NCBI GenBank assembly: GCA_024236375.1
Contig: JACKKP010000004.1
Location: 62,001-126,000 of the forward strand
Direction of reading: 5' to 3'
DNA length: 64,000 bases
Source of the DNA: Rickettsiaceae bacterium
Lineage (GTDB): Bacteria > Pseudomonadota > Alphaproteobacteria > Rickettsiales > Rickettsiaceae
Shown: positions 28,611-37,486 of the stretch, in pieces
How positions within the stretch are numbered: position 1 is the stretch's first letter
Layout: every line of letters begins with the position of its first letter
Position numbers and translations under genes: made by a program
Notes under the pieces: generated by a model
What the model saw: only the letters and a program-made list of their open reading frames with translations
Database searches by the model: none
What the model was told of the DNA's origin: nothing

Positions 28611-29603
28611 CTAGACGATTAACCCAAATTCACCTTTCAGCTCGTTACAAGTTATTGCAGCTTTCTCACGAGCTTTATTTGTACCTTGTGATAAAATCTT
28701 TTCTATATAAGATTTGTCCTGGAGTAATTGTTTATACTCATGCTGTAGCGGTGCTAGGTGATTGATAATTATATCGGCTAAATCTTTCTTGAAGGTTGAA
28801 AAAAGTGAATTCTGATATTGTTTCAGTATTTCTTCTACACTCAAATTTGTCAAGCTACTAAAGATATTAATTAAATTCGTAATTTCAGGTCTAGTCTCAG
28901 GTTCATAAGATAAATAATCAAAACTATCTGTTTTAGATTTTATAATTTTTTTCGCTATTAAATCTGGTTCATCGATTAAATTAATTCTAGACGCATCACT
29001 ATCATCTGATTTACTCATTTTCTTTGTACCATCTCGCAGACTCATTACTCTGGTTGAAGGACCTTGGATGAATGGTTCTGGTAATTTAAATATCTCACGG
29101 TTAAATTTACGATTTATCACTCCTGCAATATCACGCGTGAGTTCTAAATGTTGTTTCTGGTCATCACCAACTGGTACTATATCAGGCTTATATAGTAAAA
29201 TATCTGCTGCCATTAATATGGGATAGGTAAAAAGACCAGTAGAAGCATTATCCTGGCTTTTGCCCGCTTTGTCCTTGAATTGGGTCATTCTTTTAAGCCA
29301 ACCTATTGGAGTGATACAAGATAACATCCACGTTAATTCTGCATGCTCAGGAATAGTTGATTGTATGAATAAAGTAGATTTTTCAGGAGATATACCAGCT
29401 GCTAAATAAATAGCGGCCATATCATAAGTGGCATTGCGTAAAGCCACAGGATCTTGGTTGATAGTTATTGCATGTAAATTAGCTAAGAAAAAATAACAAT
29501 CATAATTTTCCTGCAAATATAGCCAATTTTTGATAGCACCTAAATAATTACCTAAATGTAAAATACCGCTTGTTTGTGAACCTGAAAATGCAATTTTTTT
29601 CAT
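28611..29603 (-). CDS. trpS: Tryptophanyl-tRNA synthetase
   Basis: This class I synthetase charges tRNA-Trp. In the 330-residue protein the HIGH-type motif is HLGN (residues 16-19, in SGILHLGNYLGAI) and the KMSKS motif is intact (GTKKMSKSDDSD). Conserved active-site blocks PVGDDQKQHLELTRDIA and MAADILLY are present. It stands alone on the minus strand between two decay zones. Confidence 0.94.
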   Translation of the reverse strand: MKKIAFSGSQTSGILHLGNYLGAIKNWLYLQENYDCYFFLANLHAITINQDPVALRNATYDMAAIYLAAGISPEKSTLFIQSTIPEHAELTWMLSCITPIGWLKRMTQFKDKAGKSQDNASTGLFTYPILMAADILLYKPDIVPVGDDQKQHLELTRDIAGVINRKFNREIFKLPEPFIQGPSTRVMSLRDGTKKMSKSDDSDASRINLIDEPDLIAKKIIKSKTDSFDYLSYEPETRPEITNLINIFSSLTNLSVEEILKQYQNSLFSTFKKDLADIIINHLAPLQHEYKQLLQDKSYIEKILSQGTNKAREKAAITCNELKGEFGLIV

Positions 29604-29847
29604 TGATATCTTAGTGATGAATAAATTTTATGCTTAAAATACTTCTATAATATTAGAAATACAACTGCTAAATTTTGTAGATAGGAAGTAATATATTATT
29701 ATGCTTAATTGATTTAATATATTAGGTCATGGAAATGATAGGGAGTCACAATATATAAAATTATGAATTTTGATTTAGCTATGATATATTCACTCCCTTT
29801 AAAACAAGTTCGAGAACATTTTCAAGAGCAGAATAGAGGAGTGGAAT

Positions 29848-29964
29848 TATTTATGTAAGACTGCAGCTGAGGCACATGGGGGACATATAGAAGTGAGAAG
29901 CGGTGCTGAAGGGGCACAATTCACTGTGTGGTTGCCAATAATTAAAATGACAATAAGCCCCTAA
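29848..29964 (+). pseudogene. Histidine kinase C-terminal remnant
   Basis: Within the 878-base gap between trpS and the large ankyrin gene, one frame encodes YLCKTAAEAHGGHIEV followed by RSGAEGAQFTVWLPI and a stop at 29962-29964. This is the final part of a histidine kinase ATPase domain, just after the G2 box. The preceding GLGL-type motif is no longer readable. Nothing else of the kinase survives here. The rest of the gap is AT-rich with no other gene seen. Confidence 0.6.
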
Positions 29965-30277
29965 AGCGAAGATGATTATTGGGAATATTAGGATATGAGT
30001 TGTAGTATATGAAAGAAACTGCACTGACTTATACAAATTGATAGTAATTTGACACTATAGCAACCTATAAGGAAGTGCTGCGTCCAAATAATTAGTTCCC
30101 TTGCTGAATCTTGTAGTATTTATATATGCAAAACATATCGCTTAATTTCTTTATAGAATTATTTTCATATTAAATCTGTACTATTTGCTCTATGCATTTT
30201 TTTATCTAACATAGTAATGCTATTAATAAAATTATTATTCTACATATACATAACTCAAAATTTTCCGAAATTTAGAC

Positions 30278-30305
30278 TTGACTAATTATTAATAATTGTT
30301 AAAAT
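30278..30305 (+). promoter_or_regulatory. Candidate promoter of the large ankyrin gene
   Basis: TTGACT (30278-30283) and TAAAAT (30300-30305) are separated by 16 bp and match five of six sigma-70 positions each. The gene starts about 170 bp further on. A similar TTGACT/TAAAAT pair lies ahead of the second ankyrin gene at 60272. The AT-rich background makes chance matches possible. Confidence 0.35.
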
Positions 30306-30337
30306 ATCAATTAATTATATTAATATTTTATAATTGG

Positions 30338-30364
30338 AACTACGGCAAGTTGTAGTTATTTTTT
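30338..30364 (+). terminator. Terminator-like hairpin in the leader of the ankyrin gene
   Basis: AACTAC (30338-30343) pairs with GTAGTT (30352-30357) around an 8-base loop and is followed by a T-run (30359-30364). It lies between the candidate promoter and the start codon of the ankyrin gene. It could end upstream read-through or act as a leader attenuator. Confidence 0.45.
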
Positions 30365-30481
30365 AAAACTTTGTCACTAACGCCTTGCATTTTATCAGGA
30401 TTTTGCGGGAATTAGTCATTGATGTAAAATATTCCGACTAGATTAATATATAGTTAATTAATAACATTAAGTGATAATAAT

Positions 30482-33253
30482 ATGACAAAATGTATAACAA
30501 GTGGTAATAATACTCGAGAGCAGATTAGCCGGGTAGATAAGGCAAACGTGACTAAATCTACTACATCTGCTAACAATAGCGGCCTATCTTCATTAACTAA
30601 AATTGTAAATGTAAGTAGTCAAAAGGAATATGCCGAAAATTTAGAAAAATTTAACAATTTCCGGGAAGCTATTTATCAACGAGACGTAAAAGTATCGGTA
30701 CAATATATTCAGAATAATACTCAGGCTCTTTATGTAACGGACGAAGATGGCAACACTCCGCTTCATCTAGCAAGTCTACTTGGTAAGACAGAGGTAGTAA
30801 AAGCATTGCTAGAAGCAAACATTAATCCTAACAGACAAAATAAAGATGGCAATACAGCGCTTCATATAGCAGTTCGTGATATACAACATTGTCAGGGATA
30901 TCTGGAGGTAGTAAACTTATTGATAAAGAACAAAGCTGATCTTAATATTCAAAACGAAACTGGCGACACTCCGCTTCATATAGCAAGTCTATTTGGTAAG
31001 AAAGAGGTAGTAGAAGCATTGCTAGAAGCAAACATTAATCCTAACAGACAAAATAAAGCTGGCGACACTCCGCTTCATATAGCAGTTCGTAATAGACAAC
31101 AGTGTAACGAATATTCGGAGGTAGCAAAGTTATTGATAAAGAACAAAGCTGATCACACGATTAAAAACGCAGAGGGCGACACTGCGCTTCATCTAGCAGC
31201 TTTTAAAGGTAATGTAGAAATATTTGAAGAAATATTTGAAGAAATATTAATAGCAGCAGAACAGGCAGGAAAAGAGACACTTGAGTCTCTCCTTGGTATG
31301 CAAAACGTCAGTGAAGAAACTCTGCTTCATATAGCAGCTTCTAATGGTAATGTAGAAATATTTGAAAAAATATTAATAGCAGCAGAACAGGCAGGAAAAG
31401 AGACACTTGAGTCTCTCCTTGGTAGCACAAACTACAATGGTGACACTGCCCTTTATATAGCAGTTTTTGGGGGTCATACAAAGGTAGTAGATCTATTGAT
31501 AGATAAAGGAGCGGATCCCACTATTAAAAACAAATGGGGCAATAGTTCGCTTTATATAGCAGCTTACAGTGGTAATGTAGAAATATGTAGAAAAATATTA
31601 ACATCAGAAAACGTGACACTTGAGCATCTCAATAATCGAAACAAAGATGGCAACACTGCCCTTCATATAGCAGTTTCTGTGTGTACAGAGGTAAATCAAG
31701 AGCTAGTAGATCTATTGCTAAACAAAGGAGCGGATCCCACTATTAAAAACAACGGGGGCAATACTCCGCTTCATCTAGCAGCTTACAGTGGTAATGTAGA
31801 AATATTTAAAAAAATATTAATAGCAGTAGAACAAGCAGAAAAAATGACACCTGAGCATCTCAATAGTCGAAACAAAGAGGGTAACACTTCGCTTCATGCA
31901 GCAGTTTCTGCGCGTACAGAGGTAAATCAAGAGGTAAATCAAGAGCTAGTAGATCTATTGCTAAACAAAGGAGCGGATCCCACTATTAAAAACAACGGGG
32001 GCAATACTCCGCTTCATCTAGCAAGTCTATGTGGTAATAAGAAGATAGTAGATCTATTGATAGACAAAGAAGTTGATCTTAATATTCAAAACACCGATGG
32101 CAATACTCCGCTTCATCTAGCAAGTCTACTTGGTTATAAAGAGGTAGTAGATCTATTGCTAAACAACCGAGCGGATCCCACTATTAAAAACAAAGATGGC
32201 AACACTGCCCTTCATGTAGCAGTTTCTATGCGTACAAAGGTAAAGCAAGGGGTAAAGCAAGAGATAGTAGATCTATTGCTAAACAAAGGAGCGGATCCCA
32301 CTATTAAAAACAACGGGGGCAATACTCCGCTTCATCTAGCAAGTCTATGTGGTAATAAAGAGGTAGTAGATCTATTGATAGACGAAGGAGCGGATCCCAC
32401 TATTAAAAACAAAGAGGGCCACACTCCACTTGAGATAGCAAAGGGTTTGATGGAGAGTAATCACGAAATATATCAAATATTATCAAAAATACAATCGCCT
32501 GATTCTGTCCAGGCTCAAGATCGTTCAGAGGCATCGGGCAAAACTCTTCCTCTTAAAACATCAAGCAGTGAGGTGAAGCAGGAAGTTGAGGAAAACAACC
32601 AAGTTGTAACAAGTAATGATACAGAAAAGCAGTCTGAAAATGTTCCAAATGATATTGAACAATTAAGCTCCACATCATCTAAGGAGGGCACAGATCAAAA
32701 GGGCGACACTTCGTTTGATCTAACAACTTCTACCTATTATGACGATCTACACAAGCAATTTGCAAATGTTTCAAATAATAATATTGGACAATCGGACTCC
32801 ACATCACCTGATGAGAACGTAAATGAAAATGGCAACACTTCGGTTGATAACCAAGAGAAGCCTATGGTCCAGGAAACGAATACAAACAACCAGCAAGATC
32901 CGAAGCAGATAACGTTAGGAGATGATCAAAACACGAAGAATGAGTATTTAGAATCAGGTGGAGCGTCACCAAAAGATAAATCATTTTTGGGTAAAATATT
33001 CGATTTTTTCTGTGAAATCTGTGAAAATGTAAAAATGATTTTTGGTTACGATATTGCCTATTCTTCCTCCAGTACAACTCATTATAAGGGTGAGGAAGAA
33101 AAGGATAATCAAACACAAGGTCATGGATTCTTTAAAACAATATTTAGTTGGCTAAATCCTTTCCATTACTCTGATCAGTCCGTAACTCCTGAACCGACCA
33201 CTACCTTAGTAGGCGATGATGATAATAATAGTTTCAAGGCTCAGGACATTTAG
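30482..33253 (+). CDS. Large ankyrin-repeat protein with acidic tail, putative effector
   Basis: This 923-residue protein has an ~85-residue N-terminal part without signal peptide, then about 16 ankyrin repeats (residues ~87-660) of the GNTPLHLA type. A Ser/Thr/Asn/Glu-rich low-complexity stretch follows (~665-830), then a C-terminal region with two hydrophobic-aromatic segments (FLGKIFDFFCEICENVKMIF; FFKTIFSWLNPF) and an acidic end (SVTPEPTTTLVGDDD). The two hydrophobic segments may contact membranes. Ankyrin proteins of Rickettsiales are often secreted into the host, but no secretion can be shown here. Several repeat blocks are almost identical at the DNA level. It is flanked by a decay zone and a strong terminator. 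Confidence 0.85.
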   Translation: MTKCITSGNNTREQISRVDKANVTKSTTSANNSGLSSLTKIVNVSSQKEYAENLEKFNNFREAIYQRDVKVSVQYIQNNTQALYVTDEDGNTPLHLASLLGKTEVVKALLEANINPNRQNKDGNTALHIAVRDIQHCQGYLEVVNLLIKNKADLNIQNETGDTPLHIASLFGKKEVVEALLEANINPNRQNKAGDTPLHIAVRNRQQCNEYSEVAKLLIKNKADHTIKNAEGDTALHLAAFKGNVEIFEEIFEEILIAAEQAGKETLESLLGMQNVSEETLLHIAASNGNVEIFEKILIAAEQAGKETLESLLGSTNYNGDTALYIAVFGGHTKVVDLLIDKGADPTIKNKWGNSSLYIAAYSGNVEICRKILTSENVTLEHLNNRNKDGNTALHIAVSVCTEVNQELVDLLLNKGADPTIKNNGGNTPLHLAAYSGNVEIFKKILIAVEQAEKMTPEHLNSRNKEGNTSLHAAVSARTEVNQEVNQELVDLLLNKGADPTIKNNGGNTPLHLASLCGNKKIVDLLIDKEVDLNIQNTDGNTPLHLASLLGYKEVVDLLLNNRADPTIKNKDGNTALHVAVSMRTKVKQGVKQEIVDLLLNKGADPTIKNNGGNTPLHLASLCGNKEVVDLLIDEGADPTIKNKEGHTPLEIAKGLMESNHEIYQILSKIQSPDSVQAQDRSEASGKTLPLKTSSSEVKQEVEENNQVVTSNDTEKQSENVPNDIEQLSSTSSKEGTDQKGDTSFDLTTSTYYDDLHKQFANVSNNNIGQSDSTSPDENVNENGNTSVDNQEKPMVQETNTNNQQDPKQITLGDDQNTKNEYLESGGASPKDKSFLGKIFDFFCEICENVKMIFGYDIAYSSSSTTHYKGEEEKDNQTQGHGFFKTIFSWLNPFHYSDQSVTPEPTTTLVGDDDNNSFKAQDI
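30760..31430 (+). repeat. Two recent internal duplications in the ankyrin gene (5' half)
   Basis: The block from about 30760 to 30850 (ending in ..NPNRQNK) is repeated with few changes at about 30970-31060. A second block, around 31215-31295 (encoding a segment with AAEQAGKETLESLLG), recurs at about 31348-31421. The high identity at the DNA level indicates recent duplication or gene conversion within the ankyrin array. Confidence 0.75.
31690..32400 (+). repeat. Nearly identical ankyrin DNA modules (3' half)
   Basis: A module running from the GTAGATCTATTGCTAAACAA stretch through the GGAGCGGATCCCACTATTAA and AACGGGGGCAATACTCCGCT segments occurs three times almost without change (near 31706-31780, 31950-32020 and 32269-32340). 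Partial copies begin near 31488, 32147 and 32365. Each is preceded by a variable spacer containing one or two GTAAATCAAG or GTAAAGCAAG units. This is an expanding or contracting repeat array. Confidence 0.78.
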
Positions 33254-33313
33254 AAAGTAAACTGATAGCATAATTCTGATAATCTATCAATTAAATCTAA
33301 AATTTGTCAACTG

Positions 33314-33345
33314 ATTATCCTCCTTTAGTCACAGGGGAGGATAAT
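33314..33345 (+). terminator. Strong hairpin terminator after the ankyrin gene
   Basis: ATTATCCTCC (33314-33323) is perfectly complementary to GGAGGATAAT (33336-33345) with a 12-base loop. It lies about 60 bp after the ankyrin stop codon. The following bases are AT-rich with short T stretches rather than a long T-run. The remainder of this 294-base gap up to tRNA-Gly shows no gene. Confidence 0.65.
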
Positions 33346-33547
33346 TTAAAGTTCTCTTTCTTGGCTTGAAGTCTCAATAGAAGCTCATAATAAATGTCAT
33401 TATAAAACAATCAAATTTGCCTGTTATTATTTATTAAAGGAAATCTACTATTACTGAAATTTTATATAAAATTCGCACTTGAGTTTTTAATTTTATTTTG
33501 TATTATAGTTTTGGTTAAGTAATAGCTACTACTTAAATCTTTAATAA

Positions 33548-33622
33548 GCGGGTGTAGCTCAGGGGTAGAGCGCTACCTTGCCAAGGTCGAAGTCGAGAGT
33601 TCGAATCTCTTCACCCGCTCCA
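33548..33622 (+). tRNA. tRNA-Gly (GCC)
   Basis: A full cloverleaf is readable. The acceptor arm pairs GCGGGTG with CACCCGC. The D-arm is GCTCAGGGGTAGAGC, the anticodon loop TTGCCAA carries anticodon GCC, and the T-arm contains GTTCGAATC. The CCA end is encoded (33620-33622). Confidence 0.95.
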
Positions 33623-33744
33623 TTCTTTGAATTCTTAGTTATAAAAATCCTCTTTGTATTTTGTTAGTTCAAAATAACTTAAGCTATACAGTAGAAAATT
33701 TTTATAGTATAAAGATCTTTAATATAGAATTTTAGGATTATCAG

Positions 33745-34485
33745 ATGAAAATTATAAAATATAGCGTTTTATTTATTTTATTAACCAGCTGTGTCAGTGG
33801 ATGTGGTCATAAAAAAAAGCAACTACCAGAAATGCCTGCTCAAGAATTATATGACCATGGTATGGATGCATTTAAAGAAAAAGACTACCAAAATTCTGCA
33901 GACTATTTTGGAGAAGTGTTTTTTCAAAATCCATCAAGTAACATTGCTGCTTCTTCTGAAGTAATGCATGCCTTTTCCTTATACAAACAAGGTGCGTACG
34001 ACGATGCAATAGACGTTATTGATATATTTGTAAAATTACGTCCTCACAACGAATATGCTTCATATATGCATTATTTGAGAGCTTTATGTTATTATGTTCA
34101 AATTGAAAGTATAAAATTAGAACAATCTAAGTCAGAAAAAGCCTTGCAGGAATTAGAATTTATAATTCAACATTACCCCAATACTGAATATGCTCAAGAT
34201 TCTAAGATAAAAAAAGAATTAGTCTTGAACCATCTAGCGGGCAAAGAAATGGAAATAGGTAGATATTATCTCAATAAGAAAAATCCTATTGCGGCTATTG
34301 GTCGGTTTCAAGGTGTAACTGTTAATTATAGTAATAGTGTACATATAGAGGAAGCTTATTATAGATTAGTGGAGGCAAATTTGATGCTTGGTTTATCCGC
34401 AGAAACAGATTATTTTTACCAAATTCTGCTCAATAAATATCCGCAAAGTAATTGGACAACTTATGCTAAGAAATTACTTGATTAG
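33745..34485 (+). CDS. bamD: Outer membrane assembly lipoprotein BamD
   Basis: BamD is the essential lipoprotein of the BAM complex, built of TPR-like repeats that bind BamA. The 246-residue protein has a lipoprotein signal with candidate lipidated Cys in LLTSC or, four residues later, VSGC. The mature N-terminus shows the family's AQELYDHGMDAFKEKDYQNSA helix pair. Five TPR-like units follow, including FFQNPSSNIAASSE and EFIIQHYPNTEYAQDS. It is flanked by tRNA-Gly and the SIMPL-domain gene. Confidence 0.9.
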   Translation: MKIIKYSVLFILLTSCVSGCGHKKKQLPEMPAQELYDHGMDAFKEKDYQNSADYFGEVFFQNPSSNIAASSEVMHAFSLYKQGAYDDAIDVIDIFVKLRPHNEYASYMHYLRALCYYVQIESIKLEQSKSEKALQELEFIIQHYPNTEYAQDSKIKKELVLNHLAGKEMEIGRYYLNKKNPIAAIGRFQGVTVNYSNSVHIEEAYYRLVEANLMLGLSAETDYFYQILLNKYPQSNWTTYAKKLLD

Positions 34486-34546
34486 ATCAACTTTGCAATA
34501 TCTTAATACAAATTAGATATTATTCTTAGCAAATATAGATTTTTTG

Positions 34547-34575
34547 TAGTCAAAATTAGTAAATTTTGCTATAAT
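34547..34575 (+). promoter_or_regulatory. Candidate promoter of the SIMPL-domain gene
   Basis: A perfect -10 element TATAAT (34570-34575) lies 35 bp before the start codon. At 17 bp spacing the -35 is TAGTCA (34547-34552), matching four of six consensus positions. Confidence 0.45.
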
Positions 34576-34610
34576 GTACATTATTTAATTAACTTAAGTG
34601 TTGAAATTAT

Positions 34611-35315
34611 ATGTCTAATATTATCCGCGTATTGTTAGTTATTTTGTGTTTTGCATCATTTAACAGTTTTGCAGACAAAGATAAGTCTAAAGGTGCTATT
34701 ATTAATTTAACTCAGCAATCTAGTATAGAAGTAGAAAATGATTTGCTGGTAACAGAGATTAAATTTAGTAGTAAAGACAAAGACTCTGCACTTCTTCAAA
34801 CTAAAATCAATGAAGTTATCAATAAGGCGTTTAAAGAAATAGAAAATTATAAAGACATAGAATTAACTACTAAGCGTTACTCAGTGTACCAACGTTATGA
34901 AGCAAATAAAGAAAGTTCTAAAGAAGAATGGATGGGAGAACAATCTATAACTATCATGAGTCAGAATAAAGATCACATCTTAGAACTTACCGGTAAATTA
35001 CAAAAACTTGGCATGACCGTTAATTCATTACAATATCAATTATCCGATAGCAAAAGAGAAGAGGTTTATAATAGTTTAATTGAACCAACTATAAATAAAT
35101 TAAAAGAAAAAGCAAAAAAGATAGCCAAATCTTTAGATAAAGAAGAGTTTGAATTCATTTCAATGAACATTGATTCACAATTTATCATGCCAAATGACAC
35201 AGTGATGTATAAAATGCGTGGGATGGAAAATGATATAGTTTCAACACCAGTTGCAGCAGCAGGCAAAACTACAGTTACAGTAACAGTGAATGCACAGATT
35301 TTAGTTAAAGACTAA
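34611..35315 (+). CDS. SIMPL-domain (DUF541) periplasmic protein
   Basis: This 234-residue protein has a signal peptide (MSNIIRVLLVILCFASFNSFA, cut near residue 21) and a single SIMPL/BP26-type domain, recognised by the INEVINKAFKEIENYKDIEL block, the YQLSDSKREEVYNSLIEPTI segment and the final TVTVTVNAQILV strand. The family includes Brucella BP26, a periplasmic immunogen forming ring-like oligomers; its cellular role is unknown. It has its own candidate promoter and sits alone between bamD and tRNA-His. Confidence 0.82.
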   Translation: MSNIIRVLLVILCFASFNSFADKDKSKGAIINLTQQSSIEVENDLLVTEIKFSSKDKDSALLQTKINEVINKAFKEIENYKDIELTTKRYSVYQRYEANKESSKEEWMGEQSITIMSQNKDHILELTGKLQKLGMTVNSLQYQLSDSKREEVYNSLIEPTINKLKEKAKKIAKSLDKEEFEFISMNIDSQFIMPNDTVMYKMRGMENDIVSTPVAAAGKTTVTVTVNAQILVKD

Positions 35316-35494
35316 AAATCCGGGCTGTTAACTCGCTCCTTAATGGTGAGGGTTGTTAAAATTCCTTCTTGACTTAAAACTAATAATATTTTACTCTGCG
35401 GAAAGCTTTTTGATTAGAAAATATTTCTTCTTACAAAAAATATTTTCAATTTCATTAGCTGAGATATTATAGCACTGAATAATATATCAATTAT

Positions 35495-35572
35495 GGCGGG
35501 TGTAGCTCAGTTGGTTAGAGCACCAGATTGTGATTCTGGGGGTCGCCGGTTCAAGACCGGTCATCCGCCCCA
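35495..35572 (+). tRNA. tRNA-His (GTG)
   Basis: The cloverleaf shows an eight-base-pair acceptor arm, GGCGGGTG with CATCCGCC, including the extra G at position -1 paired with C73 that identifies tRNA-His. The anticodon GTG lies at 35530-35532 in a CCAGATTGTGATTCTGG arm. The T-arm is CCGGTTCAAGACCGG and the CCA end is encoded. Confidence 0.96.
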
Positions 35573-35592
35573 TCTTAAAATTATCTTTTATT

Positions 35593-35625
35593 TGCTGAGC
35601 GAGTTTTTGCTTAGCAGTTCTTTTT
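35593..35625 (+). terminator. Intrinsic terminator after tRNA-His
   Basis: TGCTGAGC (35593-35600) pairs with GCTTAGCA (35609-35616), with one G-T pair, around an 8-base loop. It is followed by TTCTTTTT (35618-35625). It lies 20 bp after the tRNA. Confidence 0.75.
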
Positions 35626-35824
35626 ACTCTTTATAACAAATTTATAAAATCTATATTCACAAATAGTGAATTTCTACAAATTAAATTGATTGTTAATGTA
35701 CAAAATTAATTTGGGATAAATATTGAGATATTAATCCATGCAGCCTTGTAAGATATTGCCTATTTTTTAGGCACTGTCTGGCAGTACCTTTAGTGACCAA
35801 GAATTTAACATAAATATAGACAGC

Positions 35825-35859
35825 TTATTCACAAGCTTATCCACAGTATTTGTGGATAT
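35825..35859. promoter_or_regulatory. Cluster of three DnaA boxes
   Basis: TTATTCACA (35825-35833) and TTATCCACA (35837-35845) both fit the DnaA consensus TTATNCACA exactly, in the same orientation 12 bp apart. TGTGGATAT (35851-35859) is an inverted box with one mismatch. A fourth, weaker box (ATATTCACA) is at 35653-35661. They lie in the 400-base gap between tRNA-His and iscR, in AT-rich DNA. This could be part of a replication origin, a DnaA-titrating site, or a site by which DnaA controls iscR. No dnaA or hemE gene is nearby, so the origin reading is unproven. Confidence 0.65.
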
Positions 35860-35910
35860 TAATCTATGTGCCAGAAAAATTGTAACTAAACTCTGAGCAA
35901 TTGACAAATA

Positions 35911-35941
35911 ATAGTTGACTGTTTTAGTTAGTTAATATAAT
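35911..35941 (+). promoter_or_regulatory. IscR type 1 operator and iscR promoter
   Basis: The 25 bases 35911-35935 match the E. coli type 1 IscR site (ATASYYGACT-RWWWY-AGTCRRSTAT) at 22 positions; the left half ATAGTTGACT is perfect. A perfect -10 TATAAT follows at 35936-35941. TTGACT inside the operator (35915-35920) can serve as -35 with a short 15-bp spacer. The start codon of iscR is 31 bp downstream. This predicts that [2Fe-2S]-IscR represses its own operon, as in E. coli. Confidence 0.75.
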
Positions 35942-35972
35942 AATTATGACTGAATAATATATATATAAAAAT

Positions 35973-36386
35973 ATGATTCTCACGACTAAAAGTAAGTATG
36001 CTGTAATGGCGGTAGTAGAATTAGCTGCTTCAGATCCCAATATACCGGTGAAGCTTGCATATATTTCGGAAAGACAAAATATATCGCTTAATTACTTAGA
36101 ACAAATTTTTTTAAAATTAAAAAAAGCTAATATTGTTACTTCTGTGAAAGGACCAGGTGGGGGATATAAACTTAATGAAATCGCAAGCAAAGTAACTATT
36201 GATCAGATCATAGTTGCGATGGATGAAAATCTGAAAATGACCCGCTGTGCCTATGATAAAACTTGTCCGAAAGATGGGGTAAAGTGTAAAACACATAATT
36301 TATGGAAAGGATTAAGCACAACTATACATCAATATTTTGCTACTTTTTCTATAGCAGATATATCAGAAGGTAGATTAGTAATATGA
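35973..36386 (+). CDS. iscR: Fe-S cluster regulator IscR (Rrf2 family)
   Basis: IscR is a winged-helix regulator that senses Fe-S supply by holding a [2Fe-2S] cluster. The 137-residue protein begins MILTTKSKYAVMAVVELA, has the helix-turn-helix segment ISERQNISLNYLEQIFLKL, the GPGGGY wing, and three cluster Cys in CAYDKTC and GVKC (spacing x5 and x6). It overlaps the next gene by 4 bp and is preceded by a good type 1 IscR operator, so autorepression is likely. Confidence 0.93.
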   Translation: MILTTKSKYAVMAVVELAASDPNIPVKLAYISERQNISLNYLEQIFLKLKKANIVTSVKGPGGGYKLNEIASKVTIDQIIVAMDENLKMTRCAYDKTCPKDGVKCKTHNLWKGLSTTIHQYFATFSIADISEGRLVI

Positions 36387-37486
36387 TATATTTAGATCAT
36401 AATGCAACAACTAATATCTTGCCGGAAGTGTTGCAGGATCTGCATGTATTATATAACAAAACCTTAAACGCGTCATCTGTTCATTTATTGGGACGTGAAA
36501 GCAAAGCTTTGCTTGAGCAAGCAAGAACTTCAGTTCTCAATCTATTAGGTGGTAATGGAGTAGAATATGGCGTGGTGTTTACCTCCAGTGGTACTGAAGC
36601 AAATAATCTAATATTAAATAATTTTTTAGATGATGAAATTTTTATCTCAGCTATAGAACATCCCTCAATTTATAATTTTGCTAAATTTTATAAAAATGTT
36701 ATTGTAATTAGCGTAAATCCTGACGGCATAATTGACCTAGAAGAGTTAGAAAAGAGATTAGCAAAGTCCAATGCAAAACGTAAACTGATTTCAGTAATGC
36801 TTGCAAATAATGAAACTGGTATAGTACAGCCGCTTAGTGATATCGCTAGTTTAGCGCAAAAATACGGAGCTTATTTGCATAGTGATGCAGTTCAGGCGAT
36901 AGGAAAAATGGGAGTAAATATTTCACAGTTAGGTGTGGATTTTCTAAGTTTGTCTGCCCATAAATTTGGTGGAATGATAGGGGCAGGGGCACTAGTTTAT
37001 AAAATAGGATTTCCTTTGCGTCCACAACTTATAGGAGGCGGTCAGGAGAAAAGCCTGAGATCAGGTACAGAAAATATTATAGCAATTGTAGCGATGGCAA
37101 AAGCTGCTGATCTAGTTGTAAATAATTTATCGATGAGAAGTAGGTTTTTAGGTAATCTTCGAGATGAAATGGAAGCTAATTTACATATAGAATGCCCAGA
37201 AGTAGAAATAGTCGGCAAAAATATGTTAAGACTTCCTAACACATCATTACTGATAAATCGTAAGCAAAAATCTGAAATTCAGATAATAGGATTAGATATC
37301 AAAAGTATATTTGTCAGTGCAGGCTCTGCTTGTTCATCAGGTAAAATTAGTAATTCACATGTTTTATCTGCAATGGGTTATTCAAATCGGGATGCTGGTA
37401 GTGCAATTAGAATATCCTTTGGTATGAATAATAATATAAATGAAGTAAAAGAATTTTTAACTATATATAAGCAACTAAATATATGA
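36383..37486 (+). CDS. Cysteine desulfurase family protein (first copy)
   Basis: This 367-residue PLP enzyme of the NifS/IscS class has the opening YLDHNATTN, the PLP lysine in SLSAHKFGG and the active-site Cys in [10 protein letters not shown]. It is shorter and more divergent than the second desulfurase next to it. It overlaps iscR and the second copy by 4 bp each. Two adjacent nifS-like genes between iscR and iscU are known from Rickettsia. Its own sulfur acceptor (IscU, thio-tRNA or another pathway) cannot be told. Confidence 0.88.
   Translation: MIYLDHNATTNILPEVLQDLHVLYNKTLNASSVHLLGRESKALLEQARTSVLNLLGGNGVEYGVVFTSSGTEANNLILNNFLDDEIFISAIEHPSIYNFAKFYKNVIVISVNPDGIIDLEELEKRLAKSNAKRKLISVMLANNETGIVQPLSDIASLAQKYGAYLHSDAVQAIGKMGVNISQLGVDFLSLSAHKFGGMIGAGALVYKIGFPLRPQLIGGGQEKSLRSGTENIIAIVAMAKAADLVVNNLSMRSRFLGNLRDEMEANLHIECPEVEIVGKNMLRLPNTSLLINRKQKSEIQIIGLDIKSIFVSAGSACSSGKISNSHVLSAMGYSNRDAGSAIRISFGMNNNINEVKEFLTIYKQLNI

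Noticed and set aside
30760..32400. CRISPR-like array
   Set aside because: The repeats are in-frame ankyrin modules of one protein, not short repeats with unique spacers.
32862..33116. Antisense reading frame in the large ankyrin gene
   Set aside because: It is a shadow of the sense frame with no ribosome site or recognisable product.
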